Assembly: GCA_001313065.1 (NCBI GenBank)
Contig: BBFD01000128.1
Coordinates: forward strand, 1-11,333
Direction of reading: 5' to 3'
DNA length: 11,333 bases
Source of the DNA: Silvimonas sp. JCM 19000
GTDB lineage: Bacteria; Pseudomonadota; Gammaproteobacteria; Burkholderiales; Chitinibacteraceae
The notes beneath the pieces are model-generated. The model was not told the DNA's origin, did no database searches, and worked only from the letters and a program-made list of their open reading frames with translations. The stretch's first letter is position 1. Each line of letters opens with the position of its first letter. The position numbers and the translations under genes are program-made. Below, one piece after another: positions 10,529-11,333 of this stretch.

Positions 10529-10703
10529 GCATAGGGTGGGTCTAGACCCACCACTCAAAGCCGCAAGCTACATGCACCGCGGCTGGCATACTCGTCCGGT
10601 GACGGGTTTGGCAGCAGCATTGCAGAACACAGGGCAAGTTAGACGCAAAACGCTGTTGATCTGGCGTATGGCTTTGAATGGTGGGTCCAGACCCACCCTA
10701 TGC
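10529..10703. mobile_element. MITE-like element with 34-bp terminal inverted repeats
   Basis: The ends GCATAGGGTGGGTC... (10529-10562) and ...GACCCACCCTATGC (10670-10703) are inverted repeats that match at 32 of 34 positions. Each end contains its own palindrome: GGTGGGTCTAGACCCACC (10535-10552, perfect) and GGTGGGTCCAGACCCACC (10680-10697, mismatched only at the centre). The inner 107 bases have no credible ORF. If the boundaries are set at GGGTGGG, the element is flanked by TA on both sides (10532-10533 and 10699-10700), as expected for TA-targeting IS630/Tc1-like elements. It sits between two terminators, away from coding sequence. Family assignment is inference. Confidence 0.7.
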
Positions 10704-10729
10704 GACGTGCCCCACCGATGATTGGGCAC

Positions 10730-10764
10730 AAAAAAAACGGAAGGCCGCAGCCTTCCGTTTTTTT
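10730..10764. terminator. Intrinsic terminator of the PTS gene, probably bidirectional
   Basis: A perfect 8-bp stem CGGAAGGC/GCCTTCCG (10738-10745 with 10750-10757) has a CGCA loop, eight A on its left and seven T on its right. On the minus strand the A tract becomes the T tract that ends transcription 35 bases after the PTS gene stop. On the plus strand it also has a full T tract, so it can stop transcription from either side. Confidence 0.93.
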
Positions 10765-10798
10765 AATTGCCAGAGCCGAAGCCCTGGCAGCAAAGCAA

Positions 10799-11332
10799 TT
10801 ACTTGTTCAGCAGCACATACAGCGGCGTCTTGCCCGCTTCGACCGTGCCGGTGGCCGCATCGGCCAGGCCAGCGTACTGGTCGGAGTTGCTGATCACCAC
10901 CGGGCTGATCAGCGATTGTGCGTGCTGGCCCAGGTATTCCAGATCCAGTTCCAGCACCGGGTCGCCCGCATTCACATGCGCGCCTTGCGTGGCCAGACGG
11001 GTAAAGCCCTGGCCGCCCAGCTTGACGGTTTCGATACCGATGTGAACGATGATTTCCGCGCCATTGTCAGCCACCAGTGCAAATGCATGGTTGCTGTTGA
11101 AGATCTTGGCGATGGTGCCGCTGGCCGGTGCTACTACAAACTTGCCGGTCGGCTGAATCGCAATACCGTCACCCACGGCCTTGCTGGCGAATGCCGCATC
11201 CGGCACTTGATCCAGCGGCACAATATTGCCCGTCATCGGCGCAACCAGCACCAGGCCTTTAGGCGAAGTCGGCACCACCGTTGCCGCGGCCGGAGCCACA
11301 GCAGCCGGCGCGACCGCAGGAGCAGCACCGGA
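10799..11332 (-). CDS. PTS EIIA domain (glucose/N-acetylglucosamine type), C-terminal part of a larger permease, probable NagE
   Basis: The EIIA domain accepts phosphate from HPr and passes it to the EIIB domain of a sugar permease. The visible 177 residues end at a TAA (10799-10801) and comprise an Ala/Pro-rich linker followed by a complete EIIA(Glc)-type fold. The domain opens with LVAPMTGNIVPLDQVPD. The two active-site histidines are H82 in FNSNHAFALVADNG and H97 (the phosphate acceptor) in EIIVHIGIETVKLGGQGF. The frame stays open to the right edge through the linker, so the domain is C-terminal in a multidomain protein. EIICBA for N-acetylglucosamine (NagE) is most likely; a glucose EIICBA is the alternative. 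An EIIA-HPr-EI fusion is unlikely because nothing follows the domain. No frameshift. Converges on mdh. Confidence 0.85.
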   Translation of the reverse strand, partial: SGAAPAVAPAAVAPAAATVVPTSPKGLVLVAPMTGNIVPLDQVPDAAFASKAVGDGIAIQPTGKFVVAPASGTIAKIFNSNHAFALVADNGAEIIVHIGIETVKLGGQGFTRLATQGAHVNAGDPVLELDLEYLGQHAQSLISPVVISNSDQYAGLADAATGTVEAGKTPLYVLLNK

Positions 11333-11333
11333 G

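Noticed and set aside
10529..10703. Correia-type element as the identity of the repeat
   Set aside because: The ends (GGGTGGGTC...) do not match the Correia inverted repeat as I remember it; only the flanking TA is shared.

Overview
The window looks like chromosomal DNA of a GC-rich betaproteobacterium, most likely a member of the Neisseriales/Chromobacteriaceae type. The evidence is the gene order (mdh divergent from a GntR regulator followed by sdhCDAB-sdhE-gltA-sucA-sucB), the protein sequences, and a PTS sugar transporter gene beside mdh. The genus assignment is inference. Nearly the whole window is a tricarboxylic acid (TCA) cycle gene cluster.

Layout. Minus strand, read from high to low coordinates: a GntR/UTRA regulator (9137-8417), sdhC (8344-7970), sdhD (7976-7623), sdhA (7623-5854), sdhB (5839-5133), sdhE (4957-4700), gltA (4667-3361), sucA/odhA (3203-379) and the start of sucB/odhB (295 to the window edge). 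Plus strand: mdh (9490-10467), transcribed divergently from gntR across a 352-bp regulatory region. That region holds a perfect 14-bp palindrome with a third tandem half site, a likely GntR operator. Downstream of mdh lie two strong, probably bidirectional terminators (about 10489-10521 and 10730-10764). Between them is a 175-bp MITE-like element with 34-bp terminal inverted repeats. The last gene (minus, 10799 to the window edge) is the C-terminal EIIA domain of a glucose/N-acetylglucosamine-type PTS permease.

How the genes work together: Mdh makes oxaloacetate, GltA condenses it with acetyl-CoA, SucA/SucB form the E1 and E2 of 2-oxoglutarate dehydrogenase, and SdhCDAB (with SdhE attaching FAD to SdhA) oxidises succinate into the quinone pool. 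One regulator in the divergent control region could coordinate both arms.

Main caveat. Seven of the eleven genes (sucB, sucA, gltA, sdhB, sdhA, gntR, mdh) are broken by frameshifts. I count 19, and each is repaired by one rule: an extra one or two bases in an A/T run, or one base missing from a G/C run. After correction, every complete gene has the normal family length. This points to a homopolymer-biased sequencing or consensus error, not gene decay. Positions are listed per gene.

I found no previously undescribed system. The points most worth a second look are the operator, the structured mdh leader, the MITE, and the dispersed-repeat-like palindrome between sdhB and sdhE.
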